Shown here: in pieces, positions 1 through 10,961 of the stretch
Position numbering within the stretch: position 1 is the first letter of the stretch
Layout of the letters: the number at the start of each line of letters is the position of its first letter
Source: Trematomus loennbergii
Taxonomy: Eukaryota; Chordata; Actinopteri; Perciformes; Nototheniidae
Length of the DNA: 64,000 bases
Assembly (NCBI GenBank): GCA_012861695.1
Contig: JAAOOA010000614.1
Coordinates: 137,001-201,000 of the forward strand
Direction of reading: 5' to 3'
Made by a program: the position numbers and the translations under genes
Notes under the pieces: generated by a model
Database searches by the model: none
Told to the model about the DNA's origin: nothing
What the model saw: the letters and a program-made list of their open reading frames with translations, nothing else

Positions 1-36
1 TGGGATCAATAAAGTACGATCTATCTATCTATCTAT
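1..36 (+). repeat. 3' tail of a LINE/SINE-type retroelement
   Basis: The window opens inside a retroelement 3' end: a 'gggatcaataaagta' block followed by (TCTA)n. The same block occurs at 48206-48275 and, on the opposite strand, at 42608-42690. A shared tail of this type is typical of fish non-LTR elements. The family cannot be assigned from so short a piece. Confidence 0.6.
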
Positions 37-76
37 AAAAGACGTACAAAAGTGCATTTTGCATGATAGGTCCCCT
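37..76 (+). mobile_element. Right end of TTAA-flanked MITE (family A)
   Basis: The sequence ending GCATGATAGGTCCCCT followed by TTAA (77-80) matches the right ends of the complete copies at 56586-57272 and 61646-62131. The rest of this copy is missing; the retroelement tail at 1-36 abuts it. A TTAA target is the hallmark of piggyBac-type elements, and this family has no coding capacity. Confidence 0.65.
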
Positions 77-281
77 TTAAATTAACAAAATGTCTAGTCC
101 AGCGAGGATCTAGACTGGTACAAGAAAACAATCCTACACACACAGAGGCATTCTTTTATTTACTTCTGTTGGAAAGAGATTGGATCAATACCTCAAGGTG
201 AAAGACATGAAATCAAACACAATTAAATGAAATATATTTTTCATGTGTTTAAAATAATGTTTGGTCATGTTATAGCATTAC

Positions 282-996
282 CTGTATGAAAACTCAGTTG
301 TGTGTTCAGGTGAGAAGGATTCAGGAGCCTGGAACAAACAAAGTTAGTTATTTTAATAGAAATCAAATTAAGTTCTCGCTTCATGAAACCAAACCACAAT
401 TCCACAACATATTCAGACCAATTTTAAAATGCAAATGAGTCTGGATCATCTGAGTTCATTGTCAATTTCAAACGGGTTATTAACGGGTTAACATGTCACA
501 GCAGTACCAGCCAATCACAGTACAGTATTACCAGCCAATCACAGCACAGTATTACCAGCCAATCACAGCACAGTATTACCAGCCAATCACAGCACAGTAG
601 TACCAGCCAATCACAGCACAGTATTACCAGCTAATCACAGTAACAGCCAAACACAGCACATTGGGGCGGGATATCGTTTAGGTTTCTAGATAAATTGCGA
701 GCGTTAGTGCATTTAACTTGACAGCCCTAATAATTATATTTCATTCAGTGGTGAAATAAATATACTTCACTCTGTACAACTGCTCCTCTCTCACCTTTCT
801 GTCTGTCTTCATTTCCTGTTCCACATCGGAGTCACCTGATGGAGAGAGGTGGTGACAGAGAAAAATAATAATAAAACAATAATAATAATTCTTGTACTAT
901 AAATATATTTTAAGATCAGATTTAATGTACAATAGTTTGATTTCAGTACTCACAGGTCTTCTGGATCTTGGCTGTGAAATCTCACCATATCTGATC
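282..996 (-). other. Three candidate micro-exons, unknown gene
   Basis: Three short blocks on the minus strand have acceptor and donor signals: 996-954 (after ctccctgcag, before gtgagt), 835-795 (after ccatcag, before gtgaga) and 328-282 (after gttccag, before gtaatg). The second and third join in phase to an open peptide containing SDVEQEMKTDRK then APESFSPEHTTEFSYR. The first has stops in the frame needed to join the second. The L1 begins only about 10 bases upstream of the first exon, so any parent gene would be cut here. I do not recognise the peptide. These may be exons of a disrupted host gene or chance splice-like matches. Confidence 0.25.
503..660. repeat. 24-bp tandem repeat with CCAAT boxes
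   Basis: About six units of a 24-bp repeat (accagccaatcacagcacag plus tatt). The CCAAT pentamer recurs exactly every 24 bases at 511, 535, 559, 583 and 607, with a mutated CTAAT at 631. A GGGGCGGG box lies just after the array (663-670). CCAATCA is the NF-Y core and GGGGCGGG an Sp1-type core, but no transcript start is evident. Confidence 0.8.
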
Positions 997-1006
997 CTGC
1001 AGGGAG

Positions 1007-1741
1007 ATGCATGACACAGAAATACTTCACCAACAATCAATTAAATATCTGGCAAATAAAGTCTCAGAGATGGAAGAATGCAACTACCTGGAAAATAAGA
1101 CCAGGCAAAACAATGCGTGTATATTCAACATACCAGAGAAAAGTGAAGGAGAGAATATGTCAACTTTTCTGAAGAAACTATTCAACGAGGTGCTTAAAAT
1201 ACCGGGAGATTTTAACATCACCAGAGCGCACCGGGAGTACAGAGAAGTCAAGGATCGTGCCAGACCGATTATTGTTGCTTTCCTAAACTTTGAGACCAAG
1301 AAGCAAATACTACAGGCTGCATGGGGAAAGAAGGAAGTAACTTATAGCGGTATGCAAATCTTCTTTGATCATGACTTTACCTTTAAAGTAAGACAACAAA
1401 GAGCCTTGTACAGACCTATCAGAGACCAACTAATGGCCAAAAATATCAAATCGCACATCTTGGCCCAGGCAACATTGAAAGTTTTCAGCGAAGATGGGAC
1501 CACACAGACATATGGGAATCCTAAAGCTGCGGGGAAGGCTCTCGTAGAACGGGGTCTGGTAGTTGGTGTGCCCCCACCGCGTGACCAAGATACCCGGAGC
1601 ATGGAACGGGACACCGGGCAGCGACAACGATGGGAAGTGGATAATAAACAACGGAGCAGTCGGAGCATTACTGAACTGGTACAGGAGGCAGAGAAGAACC
1701 TTGGCATATGTGAGGGAAAACAGTATGCAGATCACGGTTGA
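1007..1741 (+). pseudogene. L1 ORF1 protein (RNA-binding chaperone), truncated
   Basis: An intact 244-residue reading frame resembling L1 ORF1p, the nucleic-acid-binding partner of L1 RNA. A short heptad-like start (residues 10-32) precedes an RRM-type stretch containing NACIFNIPEKSEGENM, then FNITRAHR and RPIIVAFLNF, which are the recurring landmarks of the L1 transposase_22 family. The C-terminal domain follows (VRQQRALYRPIRDQLMAKNI). Family members usually carry a longer N-terminal coiled coil, so this start is probably where the element was truncated rather than its original start. ORF2 follows after about 430 bp. It is a transposon gene, not a host gene. Confidence 0.8.
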
Positions 1742-2170
1742 AACGGCTATTATGTTTCAGAACTGTGGTTAGTCTTTCTCGCATGTATGCCTACTTATGT
1801 TAATTAAGGACAACCGTATGAGCCTGGTTAGAGGCTTTATTTATGTTTTCCTTATTAGACAAGAAATCCTTTACGGCATGGAATGTTTGTTTTTGTTTTC
1901 TGCTTCATTTCTGGATTATTCTCTTTGTTTAAGCCCATCTTCTTCTTCTTCGATATATACTGTATATGTAGAAAGTACATTGAAAGGGGTCGTGACCGCA
2001 AAAATGCCAATTAACTCCATGGCAAATGAAATACAGGCATGTTATATTGTTTTTGTGATTTATGTGTACGTCAGTAGGTGTTATATGTTTTTTAGGTTTA
2101 CAGTTTGGGTCCTTATCAAGTATTTAAAAAAGGTTGACGAAGTTATATCACTCATTTTAGATGATACATG
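1742..2170 (+). other. L1 inter-ORF spacer
   Basis: AT-rich sequence between L1 ORF1 and ORF2, with no coding signal beyond short random frames. It is longer than the usual short L1 inter-ORF gap, so it may contain degenerate ORF1 3' sequence. Confidence 0.5.
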
Positions 2171-2461
2171 ACATGTACTAGTACTACGATTGCAACTTAT
2201 AACTGTAACGGCTTGGCTAATGTCTCTAAAAGAAATGAAGTTTTTACTTGGTTGAAACATAAAAACAATATTACAATTATTTGTGTGCAGGAAACGCATT
2301 CTAATTTGGAAAACGAGTTGAAATGGAAATCAGAATGGGGTGGAGATATTTATTTCAGTCATGGCACTACTAATAGTAGGGGTGTTATGATTATGTTTAA
2401 AAAAGAAATTCAACACTTAGACCCAATTTACACGAGAACGAAACGGGTTGTATCCGCATAG
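2171..2461 (+). pseudogene. L1 ORF2 N-terminus (endonuclease), fragment
   Basis: The start of L1 ORF2. ATYNCNGLAN, then ICVQETH and DIYFSHGTTNSRGVMIMFKK are the first conserved blocks of the APE-type endonuclease that nicks target DNA. The frame stops at 2461, where a 3-kb composite insertion interrupts it. The endonuclease resumes near 5467 with the INIYG and GDFN blocks. Residues before the break match family spacing, so the break is an insertion rather than decay of the first part. Confidence 0.85.
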
Positions 2462-3035
2462 TTTCTCTTGCGTATAGCCCTTTCATTTACACGAGGCCTT
2501 AACTAAATGATAGAAACGGACCCCACAAACGATAACGGGTCCCAAGGTGGATAGATCTGAACGAAACGCTCTGGGGGGTCAAACGGCTCCGTGTAATCGC
2601 CTCTATACGATCATTTCCCGATAGATGAAGCCATAGCCCCGCCTCTCCCCGCCTCTGCTGCTCACTGCTGTAGCATGGTCAGGAGCTACTGTCAGTAGCT
2701 ACTGCTAGTGCTACTGCTACTGACCATGCTACAGATGTTAGTGCAACATCTACAGCTCCTCTACCACAACCATCAGCAACAGGTGGACATGGATTACATG
2801 AACTACTACATGTTGCTAAATCCACAGCGGGGCATAAACAGAAGGGCAACCATGGCAACCATGCTCCGGGGTCTTCTTCGCTGCTTTTGGTGTATTTCGT
2901 GGCGGAAGTTACAGCGCCAGTTACAGGCCCGGCATATGTACTACAGCGTGTCCAGCGCTTTTGAGCGGTCTCGTGTGGAAGTACAGCGCCACTTACAGTC
3001 CCGGCATATGTACTACAGCGTTTCCAGCGGTCTCG
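2462..3035. repeat. Insert of mixed MITE-like sequence
   Basis: Left part of the sequence interrupting the L1 endonuclease. It contains an inverted repeat (CTGTAGCATGGTCAG at 2668-2682 against its complement at 2720-2734). It also has a direct duplication of about 73 bp starting at 2904 and 2977. Each duplicate carries 'ggcatatgtactacagcgt', also found inside MITE family A (near 31690 and 61840). I infer a rearranged family-A-like element into which the L2-like LINE inserted. Confidence 0.5.
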
Positions 3036-4711
3036 TGTGAACAGACACAGGAGTACAGGAAGTCTAGGTATGATCTCCGGAGAGCAATTAAAAATGCAAA
3101 GAGACAGTACAAAGAGAAGGTGGAATCTGACTTCAAAGGCTGTAACACTAGGAATATGTGGGCGGGACTAAGGACAATGACTGACTACAAAGGAGCAGCG
3201 GGGGTTGCTGCGGGAGTGTCTGCGTGCGCATCTCTCCCAGATGAGCTGAACAGTTTTTTTGCACGCTTTGAGAGCAGCCGGGCTGTGGAGGTACAGAGGG
3301 ACCAGGAGCTACCCTGCCCTTTTGTTTTAAATAGGGCAGATGTGTGTAAATCCTTTAAAAGGGTTAACCCACACAAGGCTCCTGGACCTGATGGCATCCC
3401 TGGCCGTGTTCTCAGGGTGTGTGCAGATCAGCTGGCAGAGGTGTTCACAGACATCTTCAACAGGTCCCTGCTGCAGTCTGTAGTCCCTACATGCTTCAAA
3501 CATTCCACTATCGTTCCTGTCCCGAAAAAGACAATTATCACCTGCCCCAACGACTACCGCCCAGTAGCACTCACCTCCACCATAATGAAGTGCTTTGAGC
3601 GGTTAGTCAAATCATTCATCACCTCCTCCCACCCGGACTCTCTGGACCCCCTGCAGTTTGCCTACAGAGCAAACAGGTCCACAGACGACGCCATAGCCCT
3701 CACCCTCCACACTGCCCTCTCACACCTGGACCCGAAGAACAGGAACACATATGTGAGAATGCTGTTCATTGACTACAGTTCAGCATTCAATACCATTGTG
3801 CCCTCCAAGCTGGCCATCAAGCTCAGAGACCTCGGGCTCAACAGCGCCCTCTGTGACTGGATCCTGAACTTCTTGACGGGCAGACCCCAGGCAGTGCGGG
3901 TGGGAAACATCACATCCTCCACCCTGATTCTAAACACCGGTGCACCTCAAGGCTGCGTGCTCAGCCCTCTCCTCTACTCCCTGTTCACCCACGACTGCGT
4001 GGCCACACACAGCTCCAACACCATCGTGAAGTTTGCTGATGACACGACCGTCATCGGCCAGATCACAGACGATGACGAGACGGCGTACAGAGAGGAGGTT
4101 GAAAACCTGACATCTTGGTGCCAGGATAACAACCTCCATCTCAACATCAGCAAAACAAAGGAGCTGATTGTGGATTACAGGAAGCAGCAGGGGAGGGACA
4201 CGCCCCCATCGCCATCAATGGGACTACGGTGGAGAGAGTCAGCAGCTTCAGGTTCCTTGGGGTCCACATCACTGAGGACCTGACATGGTCTCTTCACACC
4301 ACCACCATCACCAAGAAAGCTCGACAGCGGCTCTTCTTCCTCCGCAGGTTGAGGAGGTTCAAAATGGATTCCAGGATACTCTGCAACTTCTACAGGTGCA
4401 CGATAGAGAGTATCCTGACTGGCAGCATGACGGCCTGGTACGGCAGCTGCACCGACCTCGATCGTAAGGCTTTACAGAGGGTGGTGAAAACTGCACAGCA
4501 CATCACCAGGATGGAGCTGCCATCCATGGAGGACCTTTACTCCCAGCGGCTCAGGAAGAAATCCCTACGGATTATCAAAGACCCCCATCACCCCAGCCAC
4601 AAACTGTTCTTTCTGTTGCCGTCTGGCAGACGTTACCACAGCATCCTGGCAAGGACAAGAAGATTCGGAGACAGTTTCTTCCCGCGGGCAGTGAGACTGT
4701 TAAAAAATTGA
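3036..4711 (+). pseudogene. LINE ORF2 reverse transcriptase, one frameshift
   Basis: Encodes the RT and C-terminal domain that copies LINE RNA at the target. Visible blocks in order are HKAPGPDGIPGRVL, NDYRPVALTS, LQFAYRANRSTDDA, FIDYSSAFNTI, GAPQGCVLSPLLYSLFTHDC and the catalytic KFADDTTVIG, so the active-site aspartates are kept. Around 4200 the frame shifts by one step: SFRFLGVHITEDLTWS and the rest continue in another frame to the normal C-terminus RAVRLLKN. The endonuclease half is absent through 5' truncation. The break is a small indel near a run of C, which may be real decay or a consensus error. Confidence 0.88.
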
Positions 4712-4999
4712 ACTGTTGAAACAACTTCAAACATTCATCTGCTACTATTATGTATTATGTATTATGTATCTAATACCTAATAATATATATCATTCCAATA
4801 ACTTGTATATAGACTCGTACTGCACTATTCCACATCATCACTTTATTTTATAACTATTTTTCTTTTTGTATTACTCTTGCTCTTATTGTTATTATGTTAT
4901 TATGTTGCATTGTTGGAGAAGCCTGTGACATAAGATTTTCAACTACATAATTACTCTGTAGCTATGTCAGATTGACAATAAAGAACCTTGAACCTTGAA
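3036..4999 (+). mobile_element. L2/CR1-group LINE, 5'-truncated
   Basis: A non-LTR retrotransposon 3' portion: reverse transcriptase ORF (3036-4711), a 3' UTR, and a heptamer-type tail (accttga repeated) ending at 4999. The tail heptamers and the 'gacaataaagaaccttgaa' block recur on the minus strand at 59191-59223, so the family is present more than once. It lies inside the endonuclease of the older L1. The clade (L2, CR1 or Rex1-like) is inferred from RT sequence type and tail. Confidence 0.8.
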
Positions 5000-5466
5000 T
5001 GAGATACTGTCTACTGCTGTTCATTTACCTATTGTGAGTCGCCTCGGATAAAAGCATCACATGGAAATGTAAATTTAGCAAGAAGAGGCCATTATTACAT
5101 TACATACATTACTACATTGCTGACTCAATAAACTACACACCCGCCAGAACATTGCGATCATCAGATGCAGGTCTATTAACTGTGATTTTATAGTATGTCT
5201 GCACTTTATGTGCTCATTTCATCATTCGTGTATTTTTATATTCTAAAACATGTTTTCGATGGAAATGGAATGCACACGCTATTTGTTGTTTGTTTATATC
5301 AGTCTGTTCTTCTTCTCTGTCTTCCGGTTGTTGCCTATTTTGAATGACAAATTCACACTACCGCCGCCTGCTGGTAAGGAGAGTTATTGCCACTCATGGC
5401 CAAGACGCAGGAGAACTCGCCGATGCAACAGTCGGTGTCGGTGTCGGCGAGTTCTCTGGTGACTGC
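5000..5466. other. Unassigned insert before L1 resumes
   Basis: Sequence between the L2-like tail and the resumed L1 frame. It has a SINE-tail-like stretch near 5036-5055 (gtcgcctcggataaaagc) and a small hairpin with 12-bp arms (5412-5423 and 5444-5455, AGAACTCGCCGA). No gene is visible. Confidence 0.4.
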
Positions 5467-5946
5467 CTGGTGTGTCTGGGCCTTTAGAGGTGACAGTGGA
5501 TGACTTGCACGTAAATATCATTAATATATGGTGATGATAATCCAAACTTTTTTGAGGAGATCCATAAAGTTATCTCCTCTCTAAAAAAATATATATATAT
5601 ATTATAGTTGGAGATTTCAATACGGTGTTAAACATAAGTAAGGATCGTACAGGTACTCATTATTTTAATAATCACCCATAGGCCTTAAATGAAATCCAAC
5701 GACTCAAGGCATCCTTAGATTTAGTGGATATTTGGAGACAAAGAAATCCAAATTCAAGCAGTGGCGCAGGGGACAACAAGCTAGTTGCATTGACTACTTT
5801 CTTATCACCTTTTCCCTGGTTCACAAAGTATTAAAATGTAGTATTGGTGACCGATTAAGATCCGACCATGCAATCGTAACACTGCAAATTATTACAGCAG
5901 AATATCCCAGGGCGGGGGTATTGGAAATTCAACCTATCACTTTTAA
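5467..5946 (+). pseudogene. L1 ORF2 endonuclease, C-terminal part
   Basis: Continuation of the interrupted L1 endonuclease. VDDLHVNIINIYG, then VGDFNTVLN (the metal-binding GDFN block), LNEIQRLKASLDLVDIWR and SCIDYFLI...SDHAIV are recognisable, spread over more than one frame, so small indels are present. The SDH block is the C-terminal catalytic histidine motif of APE-type endonucleases. It is interrupted again at 5947 by a TTAA element. Confidence 0.78.
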
Positions 5947-7106
5947 CCTGTTCCACTCTGAGCCTGTTTTTCAGGTCTCAGGCTCGAAAATGACATTCCC
6001 AGAACAAATGACCATATCTTCCCTTCTAAAAGGGTTAAATAATAATCTTTGTTCTCAAAGTAATGATAAACCTGTGAGTTGGATGTAGAAGTGTCAGAAT
6101 CAATATAAATGTTTTTTATTTTAAAGAAAATTCAGATTTTACATAGTAAAAAACTGTAAATTATAGTGTCCGTCCAAAAATAATTTTTTACAGATAGTGA
6201 AAACTACCCTTGGATGATGGGTTAGTAGACTAAAAGCTTTAGGAATCCAAAGTACAACATATAATTAGTACCCTGTATCAAGATTGATGCAAAACAAGTG
6301 ACATTTGACCTTTTTAGAGAGGTTTAGCCAAAACCACCCCACCTCTGAGGTGATTTGGGTGAAAATGTTTTTTTTCCATATCTCTGGCCCCCCTTGGTCG
6401 ATTTGGTTGGTTGACACACCCTTGTGACCGTCAGAGCCAATAGAATCGAAGGGGGAGGCACACACACACGTTGTCAAGAGAAAAAGTGGGGGCTACGCGT
6501 CTCGAAATGAAACTAGTTTAGCAGATTTTGTCATTCTGGAGTTTGGAAATTATAAAGCCGTTTTATTGCTTATGGATTATCAGAAATAATTTCAAAGAAG
6601 GCACAGACACATAGGATGAACCTATGGATTAACTGCAGCATCGTTTTTTTATCGTTTTAATGCCATTGAAGACCACCTTTGACCAAGGTAAGCCATGTTT
6701 ACGGTTTTAGCTACTTAGCTCCACATGTTCTGATGTACGCTTTCGTTTATAGCGTCGCGAATGTTGATCACTGAGTGTTGAGGAGGGCACGTTAGATTCA
6801 GTGTCTCCAGGACACCAAAAAAGAGTGTTTGGTTGTGCATCTAGGATAAGTAATAAGGGAGTTCTGAGTGAGTTTAAGTGCCGCATTACGTTCCATGTTT
6901 TCGCTCGTGGCTAATTCAGAGGCTGAGTGTTAGCATTGTGGGGTTTTTTTGAAAAAAAAAATTAAAAAGATCAGTTTGCTGAGTTTCTTCCCGTTACATG
7001 GATATAACACATTCATAGTTTTATTCAATATTAAGATTCCTTAGACGTTGTTTCCTGCAAATGACGCGTTTATCCGCCCGGTACCGGGGGGATGGTGTGT
7101 AACAGG
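5947..7106. mobile_element. TTAA-flanked non-autonomous element (family B), copy 1
   Basis: Closely similar to 37128-38280, sharing blocks such as tcaggtctcaggctcgaaaatg and gcatcgttttttatcg. It starts at CCTGTT after TTAA (5943-5946) and ends AACAGG followed by TTAT (7107-7110), a TTAA with one change. The terminal inverted repeat is degraded compared with copy 2. No transposase is seen, so it is a non-autonomous piggyBac-like element. It split the L1 endonuclease from the L1 linker, and the L1 frame continues on both sides. Confidence 0.8.
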
Positions 7107-7220
7107 TTATATGATACGGATTTTATTGAAAAAACTAAAGAACAAATCAAAGATTTTTTTCAAATTAATAATAATTCATCGGACCCTCACAACGTCTGGG
7201 AAGCCTTTAAAGCCTTTAAA
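7107..7220 (+). pseudogene. L1 ORF2 linker fragment
   Basis: A short piece reading LYDTDFIEKTKEQIKDFF, then SDPHNVWEAFKAF. This matches the conserved region between endonuclease and RT of L1 ORF2. It ends at 7220 where the hAT-like element begins; the next L1 codons (RGHTVK) appear at 8042. Confidence 0.8.
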
Positions 7221-7294
7221 CGACACGGCACGCTTAAAGCGAGCTCCGCGCTGTTCCACTACAGCGCGGAGCTCGCTTTAAGCGTGCCGTGTCG
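7221..7294. repeat. Perfect 34-bp inverted repeat (hairpin)
   Basis: Arms 7221-7254 and 7261-7294 are exact reverse complements, beginning CGACACGGCACGCTTAAAGC, with a 6-base loop (tccact). The palindrome sits at the left edge of the GC-rich insertion. A perfect arm length in otherwise decayed DNA implies a recent inverted duplication or gene-conversion event. Confidence 0.95.
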
Positions 7295-8038
7295 TGCCGT
7301 ACCCATTTTTGGTTGCGCTTCCACTAGGCCTAGTTACGGCCCGGCACGGCCCGGGGCCACTTTTTCACCTTTTCTGGCCCGAAAATTGTGGTTCTATCGG
7401 GGCCAACAAACAGGGCTGAGTCGGGCTGAGTATGCTAAACTAGAGAGAGGAGCGCTGGCAAGAGGGCTCCAACTACAACAAGATGGACATATTTGACCGT
7501 GATTTAATTGTAATACACGTTTCAAAATGATGCCGAAGTAACAACATACTGATACCGGTTAGTAAAAACCATGAATTAATGCTTTGTCAAGTCTGCAGAC
7601 AGACGGCAGGCGAAAAACCTTTTAAAATTCGTGTTTTTCTAGATGGAGATTGGCTAAGCTAACGCAGTATATGCCCCGACCGTCCACACTCACAACAACG
7701 GCCTATACAGACATAAATAAAGCAGCGACTGTATTCACCATGACACAGGCAGTCTGTGGTGTGTACTTGTTTAACTTTTGTCGAGTTTCTGAACATATAT
7801 AAGGAGCTGTGAGCTCTGAGTGCTAACAGCTAACGGATGTGTTGTGTTTTCTGGAGTTCTCATTGAAGATGACGTCACGGCTCCGCCTACACTGCGTTAC
7901 TATAGTAACTACCCCAGTTCCTAAACTGTAATGGAAGTGCAGCATGAAGTGAGTCGGCCCAACGCGGCCAAGCCGTACCGAGCCGTACCGAGCGTGGCCG
8001 AGGCCGACCGTGTAGTGGAAATGTGCCATAAGTGTGTT
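7221..8038. mobile_element. GC-rich hAT-like element with terminal palindrome
   Basis: An 0.8-kb insertion between the L1 linker codons KAF and RGHTVK. Its ends are GC-rich and related in inverted orientation: GTGCCGTACC...CTTCCACTA...ACGGCCCGGCACGG near 7295-7350, against the complement of ...CGTACCGAGC...TAGTGGAAATG at 7975-8022. The interior (7560-7850) is related to 20035-20400. There is no transposase. hAT is my best guess from end structure and size; a clear 8-bp target duplication is not evident. Confidence 0.55.
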
Positions 8039-9525
8039 TTTAGAGGACACACTGTTAAGATGGGGTTATGGAAACAAAAACAATATTTGATAAAGGAGAA
8101 GAGTCTAATAGAGGAGGTCTATGAATTGACTAAAACGTTGGATGAAAAGCAATCGTTATGCATAGAAACAACTTATTTGATAAAAAATAAACAACTAGAA
8201 CTGGAACACTCTGAGCGTGTGAATGGTATAATTTATAGATCCCGTGCCACATGGATGGAAAAAGGGGAAAAGTGCACGGCTCATTTTTTAAGACTCAACC
8301 AAAGAAATTCTTCCAAAAAAACATTATGAGCCTGTATACTCCAAATGGTATTCTACTTACATCTCCACAGGAAATATTAGCTGAAGAGGTGGATTATTTT
8401 AAAACCTTATATGCTCTGGCTCCAGAGTCTCCTGTAGGATCCAATATTGAGTTATTTTTTCAAAAGAATTATGATCAGATACTGTCAGTAGATCAGCAAC
8501 TAAGTTGTGAAGGAAACATTTTAGAAGAAGAGTTACTGGATGCTATTAATTCCTTCGCTCCTGGTAAATCACCAGGGATTGACGGTATGCCTGTTGAAGT
8601 TTATAAAACGTTCTACACAGAAATTAAAAAACCTCTATTGGCATCCTTTAACTACTCCTTTACACAAGGAATATGATCAGATACAAAGAAAGAAGGCATC
8701 ATCACATTGTTACTGAAGCAAGACCCAGAGGGGCATTACAAGAATCCTGTTCATATGAAGCATTGGAGACCACTGACACTACTTTGTTGCGATACCCGCA
8801 TTCTGTCCAAATGTATTGCACGGAGAATCAAAATAGTAATTGGGAATATAATAAAACTTGATCAAACAGGTTTTATAAAAGGGCGTTTTATTGGAGATAA
8901 TATTCTCCATCTGCTTGATATGATAGATAATCATGAAGAGGATGGAAAACCAGGGCTTTTATTTATAGCTGACTTTGAAAAAGCCTTTGATACAGTAAAA
9001 TGGGATTTCATTCAAAAACCCCTCCAATTCTTTAATTTTGGGGAAACCATTATACAGTGGCTGAAGGTTTTATATAACCAACCTACCAGTAAAATAGTTA
9101 ATAATGGATATTTATCAAAAAGCTTCAGCCTGTCCAGAGGCGTACGTCAAGGGTGTACACTGTCTCCATATCTGTTTCTATTATGCATTGAAATTCTTGC
9201 TATCAGAATTAGAAACAATTCATGTATAACAGGCTTAAGATCAAATGGTATTGAAACAAAAGTAACATTATATGCAGATGATGCAACTTTCTTTCTACAG
9301 CCTGAAAAAACTGCATTAGATGCCCTCATAGTTGATTTAAATAACTGTTCAAAATTAGCTGGGCTAAGGCCTAACTTTGATAAATGCTGTATTATGAGAA
9401 TAGGAACATTAAGAGGCACAGATTCCGAGCTACAATGCTCAGCTCCAGTCTAATGGTGTAATGCAGAAAACTGAGAAAATAATTCAACCTTGGAAAGGGA
9501 AAGCTCTCTCATTACAGGGAAAGAT
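8039..9525 (+). pseudogene. L1 ORF2 reverse transcriptase
   Basis: The RT domain of the L1. Landmarks: TWMEKGEKCTAHFLRL before the domain, FAPGKSPGIDGMPVE, HWRPLTLL, DQTGFIKGRFIGDNI, FIADFEKAFDTVKWDF, RGVRQGCTLSPYLF, and the catalytic TLYADDATFFL. There is a frame change near 8290-8330, a stop at 8674-8676 right after the fingers region, and lost sequence near 9450 before PWKGKALSLQGKI. The YADD active site is intact, but the frame is not. A small L2 tail is inserted at 9526. Confidence 0.88.
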
Positions 9526-9602
9526 CTGCAGGTCTCCCTTGAAAAAGAGGTCAATGATCTCAATGGGATACAACCTGGATAAATAAAGGTTTGAAATGAA
9601 AT
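9526..9602 (+). mobile_element. Short L2-type 3' tail insertion with 7-bp TSD
   Basis: A 77-bp, strongly 5'-truncated LINE tail (ending ggataaataaaggtttgaaatgaaat) inserted in L1 ORF2. The direct repeat GAAAGAT flanks it at 9519-9525 and 9603-9609, as expected for target-primed insertion. L1 sequence resumes at once with ISQFVYLL. Confidence 0.75.
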
Positions 9603-10961
9603 GAAAGATGACATGCTCTTGTGATTTCACAGTTTGTTTATCTCCTTATTTTACTTCCCTCCCCAGAGGCGTCTTTTTTTAAAAGCTTTGAACAACGAAT
9701 GTTTAAGTTCATCTGGAATAATAAGCCTGACAAGATAAAAAGCAATACATATATAATACACTTGAAAATGGTGGACTAAACTTAAAAAATGTGGCAGCAA
9801 TGATTCATCCTTAAAAGCATCTTGGATAATAAGATGTATCATAATAGCCTTTGGAGAACAAGTCAGAACTTATTTTCAGGGCACTTATCTTTTGACTGTA
9901 AACTGTTTCCCTTTTTCTAATTTAAGTCTCACCACTGTGAATGGTTATTCAAAGAAAGATTAGTAGAAATCTCACCATTTGTTAAAGATGCATTGAAGGC
10001 TTGGTTGAGTTTCCAGTATTCCCCCCCAGATACACCAGAAGAAATCCAAAATCAATTAATATGGTTGAACTCAGAAGTTTTAATAGATGGAAAACCACTA
10101 TTATGGGAAAGTCTCCTGAGAAAAGGAATATTTTTTATGAATGATCTACTAGATAGCTCAGGTAATTAAATTTCATATCAGTGTTTTTGCTGTATGTATG
10201 GTCAGATATGTGATTTCCTTCACTTTAACCAGCTGCTTTCAGCTATTCCAACGAACTGGAAACGTACATTAAAAAAAGATGGAAACCGACAACAGGTCTG
10301 CACACCTCATACAAGAAGTCAGAAATGGCTATCAAAAAGGAAAATAAATAAAATAATTTATAATCACTGTTTACAGAGCAAGGGCCTTACTGCTTTTCCT
10401 CATGCGGTCTGTTCTTTCTGGGAAGAGGAATTTAATATTCTGATACCCTGGAAAAAAATGTTTAGAACCATATACAAAACAACAATTGATTCCTATTCAA
10501 GAATCTTCCAACTGAAGATCTTTTACAAGATTATCGCTACAAAAAAACAACTCAACACTTTTAATATCGAACCGTCACCACTTTGTAGATTCTGTGAGGA
10601 GGAAGAGGAAGACCAGATCCATTTATTTGTTTATTGTCCATACGTTGCAAGACTGTGGACTGAGATTCAAAACTGGCTTAAGACACTTTATATTGATTTT
10701 GCATTTACTCCCTTTGGTCTTTTGTTTGGGCTTTTGGATGAGGACAATACACAGTTGATGAAAACAATTAATCTTCTGGCAAAAATACTTATTTTTAAAG
10801 CTCAATCAAGGAAAAATCTGAATTTAAGGTGTGTGAAAAGTAGATTAAAAACACCATTTATTTTGGAAAGGATGATTGGCACAAAGAATCAAAGGGTGGC
10901 TCAACACACCATGACATGGGAAACAATCAGCTCTAGTGAAGAGTGGGATCAAAAGGAATAA
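9603..10961 (+). pseudogene. L1 ORF2 C-terminal region
   Basis: Remainder of ORF2. ISQFVYLL...PSP, then MFKFIWNNKPDKIK are classical post-RT blocks. After degraded sequence (9730-10190), an open stretch at 10194-10961 carries LQLKIFYKIIATKKQL-type sequence and the cysteine cluster CRFCEEEEEDQIHLFVYC, which is the L1 C-terminal Cys-His region, ending WDQKE. Several stops lie between 9770 and 10190. It defines the 3' end of the coding part. Confidence 0.82.

Noticed and set aside
503..660. CRISPR-like array
   Set aside because: The 24-bp units are directly adjacent with no unique spacers, and the genome is a fish.
5250..5462. 70-residue plus-strand protein
   Set aside because: It lies in the insert splitting the L1, overlaps a hairpin, and has no recognisable domain.
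6265..6477. Small protein on the minus strand
   Set aside because: It lies within TTAA family B and recurs at 37386-37643 with a shifted frame; no purifying signal or family match.
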